Assembly: GCF_000466985.1 (NCBI RefSeq)
Contig: NZ_BATC01000019.1
Location: 1-41,153 of the forward strand
Reading direction: 5' to 3'
DNA length: 41,153 bases
From: Brevundimonas abyssalis TAR-001
GTDB taxonomy: Bacteria; Pseudomonadota; Alphaproteobacteria; Caulobacterales; Caulobacteraceae
The notes beneath the pieces were generated by a model, which had not been told where the DNA came from, ran no database searches, and saw only the letters and a list, made by a program, of their open reading frames with translations. Position numbers and translations under genes: made by a program. Positions 18,901 to 27,844 of the stretch are shown here, piece by piece; position 1 is the stretch's first letter; the number at the start of each line of letters is the position of its first letter.

Positions 18901-20156
18901 CCATCAACAACAATCTCTACGCCCATGTGCCGGCGAACGAGAGCACCACCTACACAGTCAACGGCCGCAATGAGATCACTGCGGCGGGCGGCACGACCTT
19001 CACCTATGACGCCAACCGCAACCTGACCTACGACGGCGTGCGGACCTATGCCTATGACGCGGCAAATCGGATGACGTCGGCCGGAGGTGTAAACTTCACC
19101 TACGATCCGCTCGGCCAGCCCTATGGCTACGGGGCGATGTCCTTGCAGACCGTAGGGGGAGAGCGCTTGGGGATGGTCACTACCTCCACAGGCGCGCTCT
19201 ATCGCCGGTTCGTCCCGGGCGCAGCAATGGACGAGCTGGCCAGTTACAACAACGGACCGGGCACCGGCGCGCGCAGTTGGCTGTTGACCGATCACCAGAA
19301 CTCCGTGGTAGGGCTCAGCAACGCTTCGGGTGTGGGCACCGGCATCAACACCTACGACGAGTACGGCCGCCCTGGTGCCGGGAACGTTGAGTTCGTTCAG
19401 TACACCGGGCAGCTCACCGCGTCTGCGGCCTGGGGCCTCTACAACCACCGCAACCGCTTCTACAGCGCCGCGATCGGGCGGTTCATGCAAACCGATCCAA
19501 TCGGGTATGGTGACGGGCTGAACCTGTATGGATACGTCGCAAATGATCCGTTGAACCGTATTGATCCGTGGGGATTGGACAGCATACTTATAAGAGTTTG
19601 CCGGTCGGAGTCGCGGTGGGGACCACCTACCAGTGAGGGTCCCCGTGAGGTTCAATTCGTCCTAATATGCGAAGATCAGTGGGTTAACTTCCCCGGGAGG
19701 CCAAGCCCCCCGGGCGGCACAGCTGAACAGCCCATCGTGCAACCCGATGGGGTAAGCATTGATGACCTGATCTGCCGGGCCGGGCAATTGTACACTCCAA
19801 GATTGCCTCATGGGTCTATCGGACTAACACCCGAGCAGATGCTATTTGAAGGTGGTTCCCGCTGGTTTAATTTAGTTAAGCCAGGAGGTGATTGGGACTT
19901 CAAGACAAGGAGTTCAGTATACGAGGGCTATGGCAATTTCGCATATGGCGCGACCGGCACAGCGTTGGGGCTCCCTGAGTCGGTGCTGCTGCGTGGAGCA
20001 GGTTGGGGACAGACACACTACAACGCTCCTGGCCGCGGTTATGATCCGCAGTGGGGAAACTGGCGGGGTTCCGCTCCTTACGGAGATGATCCGGCGGATC
20101 AAACGAGCATACAACGGGGAATCGAATATGCACAAGCAAACCCATGTCCAACTTAG
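15960..20156 (+). CDS. Secreted Rhs/YD-repeat protein with C-terminal polymorphic toxin (type 44-like)
   Basis: The product is 1398 residues from ATG 15960 (GGGAGGGG upstream). It begins with a Sec signal peptide, [20 protein letters not shown] onward, cleaved near ALA-QQ. Many YD repeats follow ([30 protein letters not shown]) and form the Rhs cocoon. The core ends with the conserved [20 protein letters not shown] and DPWG box where Rhs toxins are cleaved. The last 191 residues differ from the core; [30 protein letters not shown] and [11 protein letters not shown] look like the Bacterial toxin 44 (Ntox44) domain, a predicted nuclease. The coding sequence becomes visibly more AT-rich in this tail, as expected of a swapped toxin cassette. 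Export by Sec rather than type VI is suggested by the signal peptide. The overlapping downstream lipoprotein is the likely immunity gene. Confidence 0.88.
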   Translation: MGWTNTSRTLLMTGAAAIGLICANPALAQQQVVPPEHYSLDGRGVDLVRGQFIHVAEEVVIGQPGNGGIVHGRVYTGDGWRDLLSGTIITAGSRYTVSLGGISEIFFRSGSTFTPQSNRGATLVQSGNQYIFTTSDGMVAVYNTLLANTTNPWPDSHALIESITQPAGERVNFNYATMPYCADNPPGPDCQDWREALRLQSVTNNRGYQVNFSYQTPGLNDPADVYFQRIGAGGINLAVEYCNPNGPICSGVTHTWPSVTYAAGTAPFEELVTDQSGRTTTYRFSSINAFRMTGLRLPGSTADDVTMTYTGSGLGLATITVAGSTWAYARTTSGGTQTTTTTNPDASTTVAIADASLRQLTSFRNELNQTTTFQYDTQGRLERTTLPEGNYAQYGYDNRGNVTSVTQVAKSGSSLANIVTTAAYPATCSNPVICNRPTSVTDARGNTTNFTYDASHGGVLTITAPAPTTGAARPQTRFEYWTTRAWYYTAPGTISSAPTQVTLPRETRACVTGASCTNAANEVVTTLFYGSGGTTSPTNRLPTSVNQRSGTSSVTATTAFTYTPNGDLASVNGPLSGTTDTAYYRYDVARQLIGLIGPDPDGTGPLLRRAQRYTYNPRGQVTLTEQGTVTGLTDPNWAAFVTLQRQANQYDTYGRPTHTRVQSSNGTTRALSQVSYDARGRVDCVVTRMNPATFASPPAACSLGTTGSFGQDRIVRYGYNVASRVTSLTSGHNSSAPITQNLTWTHNGQLATAQDGDGNLSTWIYDGFDRVYRLRFPNPSSSGSSTSDYGQYTYDANSNVTTYRSRGNQTFTSTYDNLNRRTLLTTPGTMANVTYAYDNLSRPTSVSQPGHAVTYAWDVLNRLTSQTDPLGTFAFQYDAAGRRTRITWPDAFYAQYDWNLYGQVTAVRENGASSGAGVLAQYAYDNLGRRTGITRGNGVPTSYGYDDIGRLTSIVHNLAGTAQDVTFTMGYNPASQVTSRTINNNLYAHVPANESTTYTVNGRNEITAAGGTTFTYDANRNLTYDGVRTYAYDAANRMTSAGGVNFTYDPLGQPYGYGAMSLQTVGGERLGMVTTSTGALYRRFVPGAAMDELASYNNGPGTGARSWLLTDHQNSVVGLSNASGVGTGINTYDEYGRPGAGNVEFVQYTGQLTASAAWGLYNHRNRFYSAAIGRFMQTDPIGYGDGLNLYGYVANDPLNRIDPWGLDSILIRVCRSESRWGPPTSEGPREVQFVLICEDQWVNFPGRPSPPGGTAEQPIVQPDGVSIDDLICRAGQLYTPRLPHGSIGLTPEQMLFEGGSRWFNLVKPGGDWDFKTRSSVYEGYGNFAYGATGTALGLPESVLLRGAGWGQTHYNAPGRGYDPQWGNWRGSAPYGDDPADQTSIQRGIEYAQANPCPT

Positions 20157-20511
20157 ATCCCTAGCAGCGACGATGACAATAGTACTGCTCACAGCAGGTT
20201 GCTCTCAGAAGCAAAATGATCAAAATCAGGTCGATTATATAGCCATCGATGAAAGCACGGAACTGTCTATAACACGGAGTCTTCAAGGTGGTGCGGCGGG
20301 TTCTTCATGGACTTATGCAGCACTTAAGAGGCAAGATGATTTGGCGTCTATTCCAATAGCGGAATTCGACACGCTGCATCGCATCGAATTACGCTCGTTG
20401 CAGGGTGCGACTGTCCATCTGTGCTACGACGGAACTCCGCTTTATCTGAGCAAGGGAGTAGATTTTATGCGCGCCGGCGCAGCCTATCAGTTCCTGTGGG
20501 AAGCCTGTTAG
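20128..20511 (+). CDS. Small lipoprotein; candidate immunity protein for the Rhs toxin
   Basis: The product is 127 residues. The start ATG 20128 is preceded by CGGGGAATCG, and the N-terminus [20 protein letters not shown] ends in a lipobox LLTAGC, so the mature protein should be lipid-anchored at Cys24. The rest ([38 protein letters not shown]) matches nothing I recognise. The gene starts inside the last 29 bases of the Rhs toxin frame, the usual place for a cognate immunity gene, and is AT-rich like the toxin tail. A periplasm-facing lipoprotein would suit a toxin exported through Sec. The immunity role is inferred from position only. Confidence 0.75.
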   Translation: MHKQTHVQLRSLAATMTIVLLTAGCSQKQNDQNQVDYIAIDESTELSITRSLQGGAAGSSWTYAALKRQDDLASIPIAEFDTLHRIELRSLQGATVHLCYDGTPLYLSKGVDFMRAGAAYQFLWEAC

Positions 20512-20977
20512 GGGTTTATCTCGGCATTTGGTGGTCATTTTGCTACGCGCCGAACCCGCGACCTTCGCTGAGCTTAGCCTGCTAGGGTCCGCGCCTGGTC
20601 ATTTCTGTCGCTGGGCGACAACTCCTCCGGGCTGCCGCTCCATGTGTCCTGACTTCGACATTCAATCCAGCTAGCCAAATCACGCCCCGGCCAATCTGTA
20701 ACGAACCCTTGGCCAGTGTTCTGCTAGGCAAGGAATTTCCGTGCCGCCAGTTTCGGGTTGTAGTTCCTCATCGAACGGGACCTCTACTTCTACCTTCGGC
20801 ACCTGGATTTTAGACGCAACTGCCCGTCTGCGATGCTAGCTTGGTATCCAACTGCATTCGCGTCTGCGCCGACAGGGCTGAGCTGCACAGCAGCTACACA
20901 GCCATTCGGTGCTCGAAATGAATTCGATAATTTAGTAGCTTGGTCATTCCCCCTCTCCCTCAAGGGGAGAAGGAAGG
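20512..20977. other. Gene-free junction between accessory region and core chromosome
   Basis: This stretch of 466 bases shows no convincing gene. Its base composition is mixed, and frames such as 20833-21087 lack a start site or family. It should contain the right-hand boundary of the accessory region, but I see no integrase, tRNA end or direct repeat that would mark an attachment site. The last 30 bases hold the hairpin next to queA, listed separately. Confidence 0.4.
20951..20973 (-). terminator. Palindrome following queA
   Basis: CCCTCTCCCT and AGGGGAGAAGG around a CAA loop form an imperfect stem with one internal mismatch, five bases beyond the queA stop. It belongs to the same CCCTYTCCC...GGGARAGGG family seen at 24498 and 24652, which here sits at gene 3' ends and may act as a terminator. 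Confidence 0.45.
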
Positions 20978-22047
20978 TCAGGCCCGGAACAGCAGGCTGC
21001 CGTCGCCGTAGGAATAGAAGCGGTAGCCGGTGTCCACCGCGTGGGCGTAGGCGGCCTTCATGGTTTCGGTTCCGGCGAAGGCGCTGACCAGCATGAACAG
21101 GGTCGAGCGGGGCAGGTGGAAATTGGTCATCAGCACGTCGGCGGCGCGGAAGCGGTAGCCGGGGGTGATGAAGATGGCGGTGGCGTCGCTGTAGGGGCGG
21201 ATGACGCCGTCCTCGTCGGCGGCGCTTTCCAGCAGCCGCAGGGAGGTGGTGCCGACGCAGACGATGCGGCCGCCCGCGGCGCGCACGGCGTTGAGAGCGG
21301 CGGCGCTTTCCGGCGAGACCTCGCCGGTTTCGGCGTGCATGCGGTGGTCGGCGACGTTGTCCGCCTTGACCGGCAGGAAGGTGCCCGCGCCCACGTGCAG
21401 GGTGACGGCGTGGGTGGAGACGCCGCGCGCCGCCAGCGCCGCCATCAGCTCCGGCGTGAAATGCAGGCCCGCCGTGGGGGCGGCGACCGATCCGTCGTGG
21501 CGGGCGAAGAGGGTCTGGTAGTCGATGCGGTCCTGGTCGTCCTCGGGCCGCTTGGCGGCGATATAGGGAGGCAGGGGCATGACGCCCGCCTCGCGGATGG
21601 CGTCGTCCAGCGCCGGGCCGGCCAGGTCGAAGGCGAGGGTGATCAGGCCGTCCTCGCCCTTGTCCACCACGCGGGCGTCCAGCCGTCCGACCAGGCAGGC
21701 GCCGTCGGCGGTCTTGCCGAACATCACCCGATCGTCGGGCTTGAGCCGCTTGCCGGGCTTCATGAAGGCGGTCCAGCGGTCGGGCGCGGTGCGCTGGTGC
21801 AGGGTGGCTTCCACCGGCACGGTCAGGCCGTCGCGGTCGCGCACGCCGTCGAGGCGGGCCGGGATGACCCGGGTGTCGTTGAAGACGAGGCGTCGCCGGG
21901 CTGCAGCAGGTCGGCCAGATCGCGCACGATGCGGTCCTCGATGCGACCGTCGCGCACCACCATCAGGCGGGCGGAATCGCGCGGGCTGACGGGCCGCAGG
22001 GCGATGAGGTCCTCGGGGAGGTGAAAATCGAAATCGGCGGTCAGCAT
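20978..22047 (-). CDS. queA: S-adenosylmethionine:tRNA ribosyltransferase-isomerase QueA (apparent 1-base frameshift)
   Basis: QueA transfers and isomerises the ribosyl group of S-adenosylmethionine onto preQ1-tRNA, giving epoxyqueuosine in the wobble position of GUN-anticodon tRNAs. The N-terminus is [20 protein letters not shown] with SARLMVV and DLLQPGD. The rest follows in another phase: [54 protein letters not shown] and [17 protein letters not shown]. The break is near 21892, where GGCGACGCCTCG should be GGCGACCGCCTCG (LLQPGD-RLVFND). Restoring one base gives 356 residues, the normal length. Start: ATG 22047. No second defect is seen, so the gene is probably intact in the cell and the base lost in assembly. 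A recent mutation is the alternative. Confidence 0.9.
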
Positions 22048-22131
22048 GGGCGGCGCAATGGCCACGGGCGCGGCGGCGGGTCAAGGTGGTGTGACGGCGG
22101 GAACTTGGCCGTATTCGCGCGCTGGAGCCGC

Positions 22132-23169
22132 ATGACCGAACTTGGAAGCCTCCAGGCGCTGGAGAAGATCGAGAATGCGCCGGTGCTGCGCCTGGCGGGC
22201 ACATCCATCACGGCGGGGGGGCTGATTTCCGCAGCCATCATCCTGACGGTGGCGTTGGTGCTGGCGTGGCTGGCCACGCGGGGCATCAAGCGGTTGCGCG
22301 CACGGTCCAGCCGCAGCGGCGGTGCGCTGTACCTGCTGGAGAAGCTGGTGGGCTACGGCCTGATCGTGGCGGGGGGCATGCTGGCCCTGTCGGCCACGGG
22401 CCTGAACCTGTCCTCGCTGGCGGTGTTCGCCGGGGCGCTGGGCATTGGCGTGGGACTGGGCCTGCAGGGGGTGGTGAAGGAGTTCGTCTCCGGCATTTTC
22501 CTGATCTTCGACCGGATGGTCAGCGTGGGTGACTATGTGGAGATCGAGGGCGGGGCGCGCGGCGCCATCATGGAGATCGGGCCACGGGCCACGCGCATCC
22601 GCACCAATGACAACATCAACATCCTGGTGCCGAACTCACAGCTGATCGAGCACCCCCTGACCAACTGGACGCTGAAGGGCGACACCCGGCGCATCCACAT
22701 TCCGTTCTCGGTGGCTTATGGCGCGGACCGGGGGGAGGTGCGGGACGTGGTGCTGGCGGCGGCGCGCGCCTCGCCGTTCACCTCGCCCGAAACGGACGCG
22801 CGCAAGTGTCAGGTGTGGCTGGTGAATTTCGGCGAGAGCGGGCTGGATTTCGAGCTGCTGGTGTGGCCGACGCAGGATGCGGTGAAGCGGCCGGCGGCCA
22901 TGCACGCGGCCTATACCTGGGCCATCGCCGAGGCGCTGGAGCAGGCCGGCATCGAGATTCCGTTCCCGCAGACCGACCTGCGCATCCGCAGCCTGTTCGG
23001 CCGCGAGGGCGACGAGGCCATGGAGGTGATGACCACCGGCAAGGCGCCGCGTCCCAAACCGGCGGCCCGCAAGCCGAAGAAGAAAGCCACCACCTCCAGC
23101 GAGAACGACGCCGCCGAGGACCTGCTGCTGCCGTCCGCGGCGGAGGCGCCGGAGCCGGACAACAGCTGA
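22132..23169 (+). CDS. MscS-family mechanosensitive ion channel
   Basis: The product is 345 residues. Start ATG 22132 has GGAG six bases upstream; the longer open frame above it is not protein-like. After a short N-terminal segment there are three hydrophobic helices ([56 protein letters not shown]). The last is the Gly/Ala-rich MscS pore helix and leads into [14 protein letters not shown] and the beta domain ([29 protein letters not shown]). The C-terminus carries a Lys/Pro-rich then acidic tail of about 60 residues that is probably disordered. Such inner-membrane channels release solutes on hypo-osmotic shock. It diverges from queA across 84 bases. Confidence 0.9.
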   Translation: MTELGSLQALEKIENAPVLRLAGTSITAGGLISAAIILTVALVLAWLATRGIKRLRARSSRSGGALYLLEKLVGYGLIVAGGMLALSATGLNLSSLAVFAGALGIGVGLGLQGVVKEFVSGIFLIFDRMVSVGDYVEIEGGARGAIMEIGPRATRIRTNDNINILVPNSQLIEHPLTNWTLKGDTRRIHIPFSVAYGADRGEVRDVVLAAARASPFTSPETDARKCQVWLVNFGESGLDFELLVWPTQDAVKRPAAMHAAYTWAIAEALEQAGIEIPFPQTDLRIRSLFGREGDEAMEVMTTGKAPRPKPAARKPKKKATTSSENDAAEDLLLPSAAEAPEPDNS

Positions 23170-23245
23170 CGGCTTTCCGCCCCTCCCGCCTTTCGCCGGG
23201 ACGGGCGGCGTGTATGGATGGACCCCGAGTGGGTGGGGGACAACG

Positions 23246-24496
23246 ATGACCGATGTGACGCCGAAGAACCGCTGGAAGCTGCTGGGGCCCGGCATCGTGG
23301 TTGCGGCTACGGGCGTGGGGGCCGGGGATCTGGTGGCGACCCTGATCGCAGGGTCGCGGTTCGGATACGCCCTGCTGTGGGCGGCGATCCTGGGCACGGT
23401 GCTGAAGATCGCCCTGGCCGAGGGGGTGGGGCGCTGGAGCCTGGCGACGGGCCGCACCATCTTCGACGGCTGGTCCAGCCTGGGGCCCAAAGGCTTTCCA
23501 TGGGCGAGCATCTATTTCGGCGTCTATGTGGTGATATGGGGCTTCGTTTACGGGGCCACGGGCATGACGGCGGCGGCCCTGCCGCTGGCGGCCCTGTTCC
23601 CGGTGTTCGACCTGATCACCTGGGCCATGATCGCGGGCGTGGCCGGGCTGGTGCTGGTCTGGTTCAATTCCTATCCGGTGTTCGAGAAGATCATGACGGC
23701 CCTGGTGGCGGTGATGTTCGTCACGGTGGTGGGGCTGGCGGTGCTGGTCACCCCCGACATCCCCTCCATGCTGCGGGGCCTGATCCCCATGCTGCCGGAG
23801 GGCGCGGCCTATTACACCCTGGGTCTGATCGGCGGGGTGGGCGGCACCATCACCATGGCGGCGTACGGCTACTGGATCATGGCCAAGGGCTGGCGCGGGC
23901 CGGAGTGGATCCGGGTCATGCGGCTGGACAACCGGGTCGGCTACATCGTCACGGGCATCTTCGTGATCGCCATGCTGATCGTGGGGGCCGAGATTCTCTA
24001 TGCGGCCGGCATCGCGCTGGGCGGCGGGGACCGGGGTCTGCTGGATCTGGACGAGGTGCTGCGCGAGCGGTTCGGCGATGTGGTGGGGACGCTATTCCTG
24101 GTCGGGTTCTTCGCCACCACCTTCTCGTCCCTGATCGGGGTCTGGCACGGAGTCAGCCTGATGTTCGCGGACTTCTTCGCCCATGTGACCAAACGGCAGG
24201 GCGACGAGGCGGTGCGCGGCGAGAAGAGCCCGGCGTTCCGGGGCTATCTGCTGTGGCTGACCTTCCCGCCCATGATGCTGCTGTTCCTGGGACGGCCGTT
24301 CGGCCTGATCGTGGCCTACGGGGTGCTGGGGGCGCTGTTCATGCCGTTCCTGGCCCTGACGCTGATGTGGCTGCTGAACAGCGAGCGCACGCCGAAGGAG
24401 TGGCGCAGCGGCTGGCTGTCCAACGGCATGCTGGCGGCGGCGGCGGCGCTGTTCTGCGTGCTGGCGGGCCGGGAGCTGTGGTCGCTGGTGATGTGA
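23246..24496 (+). CDS. Nramp-like divalent metal transporter (divergent metal-site motifs)
   Basis: The product is 416 residues with about ten to eleven hydrophobic helices, from ATG 23246 (GTGGGGGAC upstream). The opening KLLGPGIVVAATGVGAGDLV is the Nramp/SLC11 TM1 region. Canonical manganese/iron transporters have DPGN there and an M-P-H motif in TM6. This protein has GVGAGD at the TM1 position and GGTITMAAYGYWI at the TM6 position, so the usual metal ligands are not conserved. Fold assignment is secure, substrate is not. It could carry another divalent cation such as magnesium, as Nramp-related transporters do, or another solute. It follows mscS by 76 bases and is convergent with astB. Confidence 0.85.
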   Translation: MTDVTPKNRWKLLGPGIVVAATGVGAGDLVATLIAGSRFGYALLWAAILGTVLKIALAEGVGRWSLATGRTIFDGWSSLGPKGFPWASIYFGVYVVIWGFVYGATGMTAAALPLAALFPVFDLITWAMIAGVAGLVLVWFNSYPVFEKIMTALVAVMFVTVVGLAVLVTPDIPSMLRGLIPMLPEGAAYYTLGLIGGVGGTITMAAYGYWIMAKGWRGPEWIRVMRLDNRVGYIVTGIFVIAMLIVGAEILYAAGIALGGGDRGLLDLDEVLRERFGDVVGTLFLVGFFATTFSSLIGVWHGVSLMFADFFAHVTKRQGDEAVRGEKSPAFRGYLLWLTFPPMMLLFLGRPFGLIVAYGVLGALFMPFLALTLMWLLNSERTPKEWRSGWLSNGMLAAAAALFCVLAGRELWSLVM

Positions 24497-24497
24497 T

Positions 24498-24518
24498 CCC
24501 TCTCCCGATGGGAGAGGG
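24498..24518 (+). terminator. Hairpin terminator candidate after the Nramp-like gene
   Basis: CCCTCTCCC (24498-24506) and GGGAGAGGG (24510-24518) form a perfect 9-bp stem with a GAT loop, beginning one base after the stop codon. No T run follows on the plus strand, so it may act as a 3' stabiliser or a REP-like element. Confidence 0.5.
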
Positions 24519-24559
24519 CTGCGCGCATGGATGCGTCAGCATCCGTCCTTTGCGCGCAG
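24519..24559. repeat. Nested palindrome in the convergent intergenic region
   Basis: CTGCGCGCA (24519-24527) pairs with TGCGCGCAG (24551-24559), and inside it GGATGC (24529-24534) pairs with GCATCC (24539-24544). With the hairpins on either side this makes a cruciform-like structure between the convergent ends of the Nramp-like gene and astB, resembling a bacterial intergenic mosaic or REP unit. Confidence 0.5.
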
Positions 24560-24651
24560 GGTGAGGGTCGGGTGGATGATTGCTGAGCCGATGCGACCCT
24601 CATTCCCCCGCGCAAGGACGAAGCCGCTGCGCGTCTTCGTGTGCGGGTTCC

Positions 24652-24674
24652 CCCTTCTCCCATCGGGAGAAGGG
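24652..24674 (-). terminator. Hairpin terminator candidate after astB
   Basis: CCCTTCTCCC (24652-24661) and GGGAGAAGGG (24665-24674) form a perfect 10-bp stem with an ATC loop. It directly abuts the astB stop codon at 24675. It belongs to the same repeat family as the hairpins at 20951 and 24498. Confidence 0.5.
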
Positions 24675-26012
24675 TCAGGCGCTCTGGAACGGATAGAAGT
24701 CGCCGCCGAGGTCGAGGATCTCGGTGAGTTCGTCCAGGGCGCCGCGGGACTCGTCCAGCAGGGCCGGGTCGGCCAGGTCGGCGGGGGTCAGGGCATCCCG
24801 GTACCAGGTGGCGGCCCAGATGGAGAGTCGGGCGTAGAGCTCGTCGGTCAGGCGCTGGGCCGGGTTGGCGGCGTCCAGCTCCTCCTCGGTCAGGACCACG
24901 CGCAAACGCAGGCAGGCGGGGCCGCCGCCGTTCCGCATGGACTGGCGCACGTCCACATACTCCACCGCGCCGATGGGGCCGTTGCCGGAGACCAGCGTCT
25001 CGGCCACGGCGCGCGAGCGGTCGTTGTCGCGGGTCTCGGTGGGGCAGATCAGGGTCAGGCGGTCGCGGCCCGGCAGGGTCACCAGCATGGAGTTGAACAG
25101 ATAGCTGGAGATGGCGTCGGCCAGCGGCAGCTCCCTGTCGCTGATCTCGATGAACACCGGCTCGAACAGGCCGTCGGCCATGCGGCGGATGGCGTCCTTC
25201 GTGCCCGCCGTGTCCTCGAAGGCCAGCTGGTGGAACAGCAGGGCCTCGCGCGTGCCGACGCAGACCACGTCATTGTGGAACGTGCCGCCGGCGATGGCGG
25301 CGCGGCTCTGGCGGGCCAGGACGGGGCGGCCGGCGGTGTGACGGCGGACGATGGCTTCGGACGCCTCGCGGGTCTGGCGGGCGGGGAAGGCGCCGTCCCA
25401 GGCCTCCCAGGCCTCGCGGCCCCAGACCAGCAGATTGACGCCCGGCTCGCCGTGGTCCGCACACAGGCGCACGTGGTTGGCCGCGCCCTCGTCGGACAGG
25501 TGCGGGGCGGCGGGCAGGGGGTCGTGGACCTTGAAGATGTCGCGGTCGGGAAACAGGGCGCGCAGGGCGCGGGTGGTCTGCTCGGCCTCAAGACCCCGGT
25601 GCAGGTTGGTGATCAGATTGGCCGGGGTGAAGTGGACGCGGCGGTCCTCGGTGTCGGCGCTGGGCGTTACCGTGGCGGCGTTGGCGGCCCACATGGAGCT
25701 GGCCGAGCAGGCGGCGGCGGCGAAGCCGGGCGCGGCGCGCCAGGCTTGCTCCAGCACCGCCTTGTCCGAGCCCGAGAAGCCGAGGCCGCGCAGGAACGGG
25801 ATGTTGGGGCGCTCGTGGGGCGGCAGGACGAACTGGGGCACGCCCAGATCAGCCAGCAGCTTCATCTTCTGCAGGCCCTGCAGCACGGCGGCGCGGGGGT
25901 TGGACGCCTCGCCCTTGTTGAGCGCGCTGGCCAGGTTGCCGGGGGACAGGCCCGCATAGGAGTGGGTGGGGCCGATCAGGCCGTCGGCATTGGCTTCGAA
26001 GGCTGAGGTCAT
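24675..26012 (-). CDS. astB: N-succinylarginine dihydrolase AstB
   Basis: AstB is the second step of the arginine succinyltransferase pathway: it hydrolyses N2-succinylarginine to succinylornithine, ammonia and CO2. The product is 445 residues, the normal length. Family signatures run through the whole chain: ANADGLIGPTHSYAGLSPGN at the N-terminus, then RPNIPFLRGLGF, FTPANLITNLHR, GTFHNDVVCVG (catalytic His region) and NGGGPACLRLRVVL with the nucleophilic Cys. The start ATG 26012 overlaps the stop of the upstream small membrane protein by four bases, so it is translated as the last gene of an operon reading M20 hydrolase, astA, astD, membrane protein, astB. Confidence 0.96.
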   Translation of the reverse strand: MTSAFEANADGLIGPTHSYAGLSPGNLASALNKGEASNPRAAVLQGLQKMKLLADLGVPQFVLPPHERPNIPFLRGLGFSGSDKAVLEQAWRAAPGFAAAACSASSMWAANAATVTPSADTEDRRVHFTPANLITNLHRGLEAEQTTRALRALFPDRDIFKVHDPLPAAPHLSDEGAANHVRLCADHGEPGVNLLVWGREAWEAWDGAFPARQTREASEAIVRRHTAGRPVLARQSRAAIAGGTFHNDVVCVGTREALLFHQLAFEDTAGTKDAIRRMADGLFEPVFIEISDRELPLADAISSYLFNSMLVTLPGRDRLTLICPTETRDNDRSRAVAETLVSGNGPIGAVEYVDVRQSMRNGGGPACLRLRVVLTEEELDAANPAQRLTDELYARLSIWAATWYRDALTPADLADPALLDESRGALDELTEILDLGGDFYPFQSA

Positions 26013-26374
26013 GATTCAATCGGGATGATGTAGGGTCCGAGGACGCCGCTGGCTATGAGGAGCGGGGCGGCGAACCGCCAGACCAACCCGCCGATGATCG
26101 CGACAACGATCAGCGTCAGAGCGCCCTCGAGCCATTGCCGGTTGGTCAGGAGCGCAATCGCCAAAAGTCCGCCACACCCCCAGAACGTAAAGCACCAGAT
26201 TTCGATGCGATACGATAAGGGGGGATCGGCGGAAACTATGCTGATCACGACGGTGAAAGTCGCGATGACGGCCGCCATGGTCGCGCAGAAGAATGTGGTT
26301 CTCAGGCTTCGAGCTAGGCTCATAGCCGTCGGCTCCGGGCCTATCTTCCGGCTCGGCACCCCGTACAAGCTCAC
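26009..26374 (-). CDS. Small membrane protein inside the ast operon
   Basis: The product is up to 121 residues and not recognised. Three to four hydrophobic segments are visible (TTFFCATMAAVIATFTVVIS, FTFWGCGGLLAIALL, EGALTLIVVAIIGGLVW, LLIASGVLGPYII). The proposed start is GTG 26374, overlapping the astD stop (GTGA); an in-frame ATG 51 bases inside is the alternative. Its stop overlaps the astB ATG by four bases. This double overlap shows it is translated as part of the ast operon. A role in arginine uptake or sensing is conceivable but nothing in the sequence supports one. Composition is a little less GC-rich than its neighbours, so it may have been inserted into the operon. Confidence 0.7.
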   Translation of the reverse strand: MSLYGVPSRKIGPEPTAMSLARSLRTTFFCATMAAVIATFTVVISIVSADPPLSYRIEIWCFTFWGCGGLLAIALLTNRQWLEGALTLIVVAIIGGLVWRFAAPLLIASGVLGPYIIPIES

Positions 26375-27837
26375 GGCTTCAATCCCTTGATTTCAGACGT
26401 GATGTCCGAGACCGCGTCCGCCTCGAAACTGGCCATGGGGTAGGCGCAGTAGTCGGCGGCGTAGTAGGCGCTGGGGCGGTGGTTGCCGCTGGCGCCCAGG
26501 CCGCCGAAGGGCATGTCGCCCGCCGCGCCCGTGGTGGGCCGGTTGAAGTTGACCACGCCCGCGCGGATGCGGCGCTGGAAGCGGTCCCAGTTGGCCGGAT
26601 CGTCGCTGACCAGACCGGCGGACAGGCCGTATCGGGTGTCGTTGGCGCGGGCCATGGCGGCGTCGAAATCGGCGGCGCGATAGACCTGCAGGACGGGGGC
26701 GAAGATCTCCTCGTCGGGGATGTCGCGGGCCTCGGCCATGTCGAGGATGCCCGGCGCGACGAAGGCGTCGGACAGGCCCGGAATGCGGCCGAAGGGGCGG
26801 ATGACGCGGGCGCCGCCGGTGATCAGGGCGTCCACGGCTTTCAGCGCCCCGTCGGCGGCGCGGGCCGAGATCAGGGGGCCGCCGTAGACCTCGCCGTCGC
26901 TGGTCCAGGGGGCGAAGGTCAGGCGGTCGGCCAGGGCCCTGACCGCCTCGATGACGGCGTCGCCCGCCGCGCCCTCGGGCACGATCAGGCGGCGGGCGCA
27001 GGAGCAGCGCTGGCCGGTGGTGATGAAGGCGGACTGGATGACGATGCCCGCCACGGCCTGCGCGTCGGCGGCGTCCCACACCACCAGCGGATTGTTGCCG
27101 CCCAGCTCCAGCGCCAGGATCACGTGGGGATCGTCGGCGAATTTCTTGCGGAAGTGGGCGCCCGCGGCGCCCGAGCCAGTGAACAGCAGGGCGTCGATGT
27201 TCTGGTCCAGCAGGGCGGCGCCGGTGGTGCGGCCGCCCTGGATCAGGTTGAACACGCCCGTGGGCAGGTCGGCGGCCTCCAGCGCCTCGGCCATCAGCTG
27301 GCCGGTGTGGGGGGTCTCCTCGGACGGCTTGAAGACCACCGTGTCGCCCGCCAGCAGGGCCGGGACGATATGGCCGTTGGGCAGGTGGCCGGGGAAGTTG
27401 TAGGGGCCCAGCACCGCCGCCACGCCGTGGGCGCGGTGGCGCAGCACGGCGCGGCCGAAGGCGGTCTCGGCCTCGCGCTCGCCGGTGCGCTCCTCATAGG
27501 CGCGCATGGAGATGTCCACCTTGCCGGCCATGGAGCCCAGCTCGGCCTTCGTCTCCCACAGGGCCTTGCCCGTCTCGCGGCTGATGGCTTCGGCCATGTC
27601 GCCGGCGCGGTCCTTGAGCAGGGCCTGATAGCGCTTCACGGCCTCGATGCGGTCCTCGCGCGGGCGGTCGGCCCAGTCGGGGAAGGCGGCGCGGGCGGCG
27701 TCCACGGCGGCGGCGGCCTGGGCGGGGGAGGCCTCGGCGCCGGTCCAGACGGTCTCGCCGGTGGCGGGATCGGTGGAGGTGAAGGCGGCGCCCTGGCCGG
27801 AGGTCCATTGGTTGGCGATGAAGTGGGTGTTCGTCAT
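26371..27837 (-). CDS. astD: Succinylglutamate-semialdehyde dehydrogenase AstD
   Basis: AstD oxidises N-succinylglutamate 5-semialdehyde to N-succinylglutamate with NAD+, the fourth step of the AST pathway. The product is 488 residues, usual for the family. It shows an aldehyde dehydrogenase N-terminus (FIANQWTSGQGAAFTSTDPA), the cofactor-binding GPYNFPGHLPNGHIVPALLA, TGSGAAGAHF, the general-base ALELGGNNPLVV and the catalytic Cys in TTGQRCSCARRL. It ends with PFGGLGASGNHRPSAYYAAD. I choose ATG 27837 over the ATG at 27852: the latter falls within the inverted-repeat element, and GAGCGGA lies properly spaced before 27837. Its ribosome-binding region is formed by the end of that element. Confidence 0.95.
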   Translation of the reverse strand: MTNTHFIANQWTSGQGAAFTSTDPATGETVWTGAEASPAQAAAAVDAARAAFPDWADRPREDRIEAVKRYQALLKDRAGDMAEAISRETGKALWETKAELGSMAGKVDISMRAYEERTGEREAETAFGRAVLRHRAHGVAAVLGPYNFPGHLPNGHIVPALLAGDTVVFKPSEETPHTGQLMAEALEAADLPTGVFNLIQGGRTTGAALLDQNIDALLFTGSGAAGAHFRKKFADDPHVILALELGGNNPLVVWDAADAQAVAGIVIQSAFITTGQRCSCARRLIVPEGAAGDAVIEAVRALADRLTFAPWTSDGEVYGGPLISARAADGALKAVDALITGGARVIRPFGRIPGLSDAFVAPGILDMAEARDIPDEEIFAPVLQVYRAADFDAAMARANDTRYGLSAGLVSDDPANWDRFQRRIRAGVVNFNRPTTGAAGDMPFGGLGASGNHRPSAYYAADYCAYPMASFEADAVSDITSEIKGLKP

Positions 27838-27844
27838 TTTATGT

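Noticed and set aside
17000..19100. Tandem near-repeats resembling a repeat array or CRISPR
   Set aside because: They are in-frame YD-repeat codons with variable spacing, not direct repeats with unique spacers.
18372..19655. 427-residue open frame on the minus strand opposite the Rhs gene
   Set aside because: It is low-complexity, rich in Gly, Val and Arg, and mirrors the YD repeats on the other strand. It is a codon-bias shadow.
20833..21087. 84-residue frame before queA
   Set aside because: It runs into the queA 3' end on the opposite strand, and its second half is Arg-rich shadow sequence.
24531..26006. 491-residue plus-strand frame opposite astB
   Set aside because: Gly/Val/Gln/Arg-rich text with no domain; the minus strand encodes a clear AstB over the same bases.
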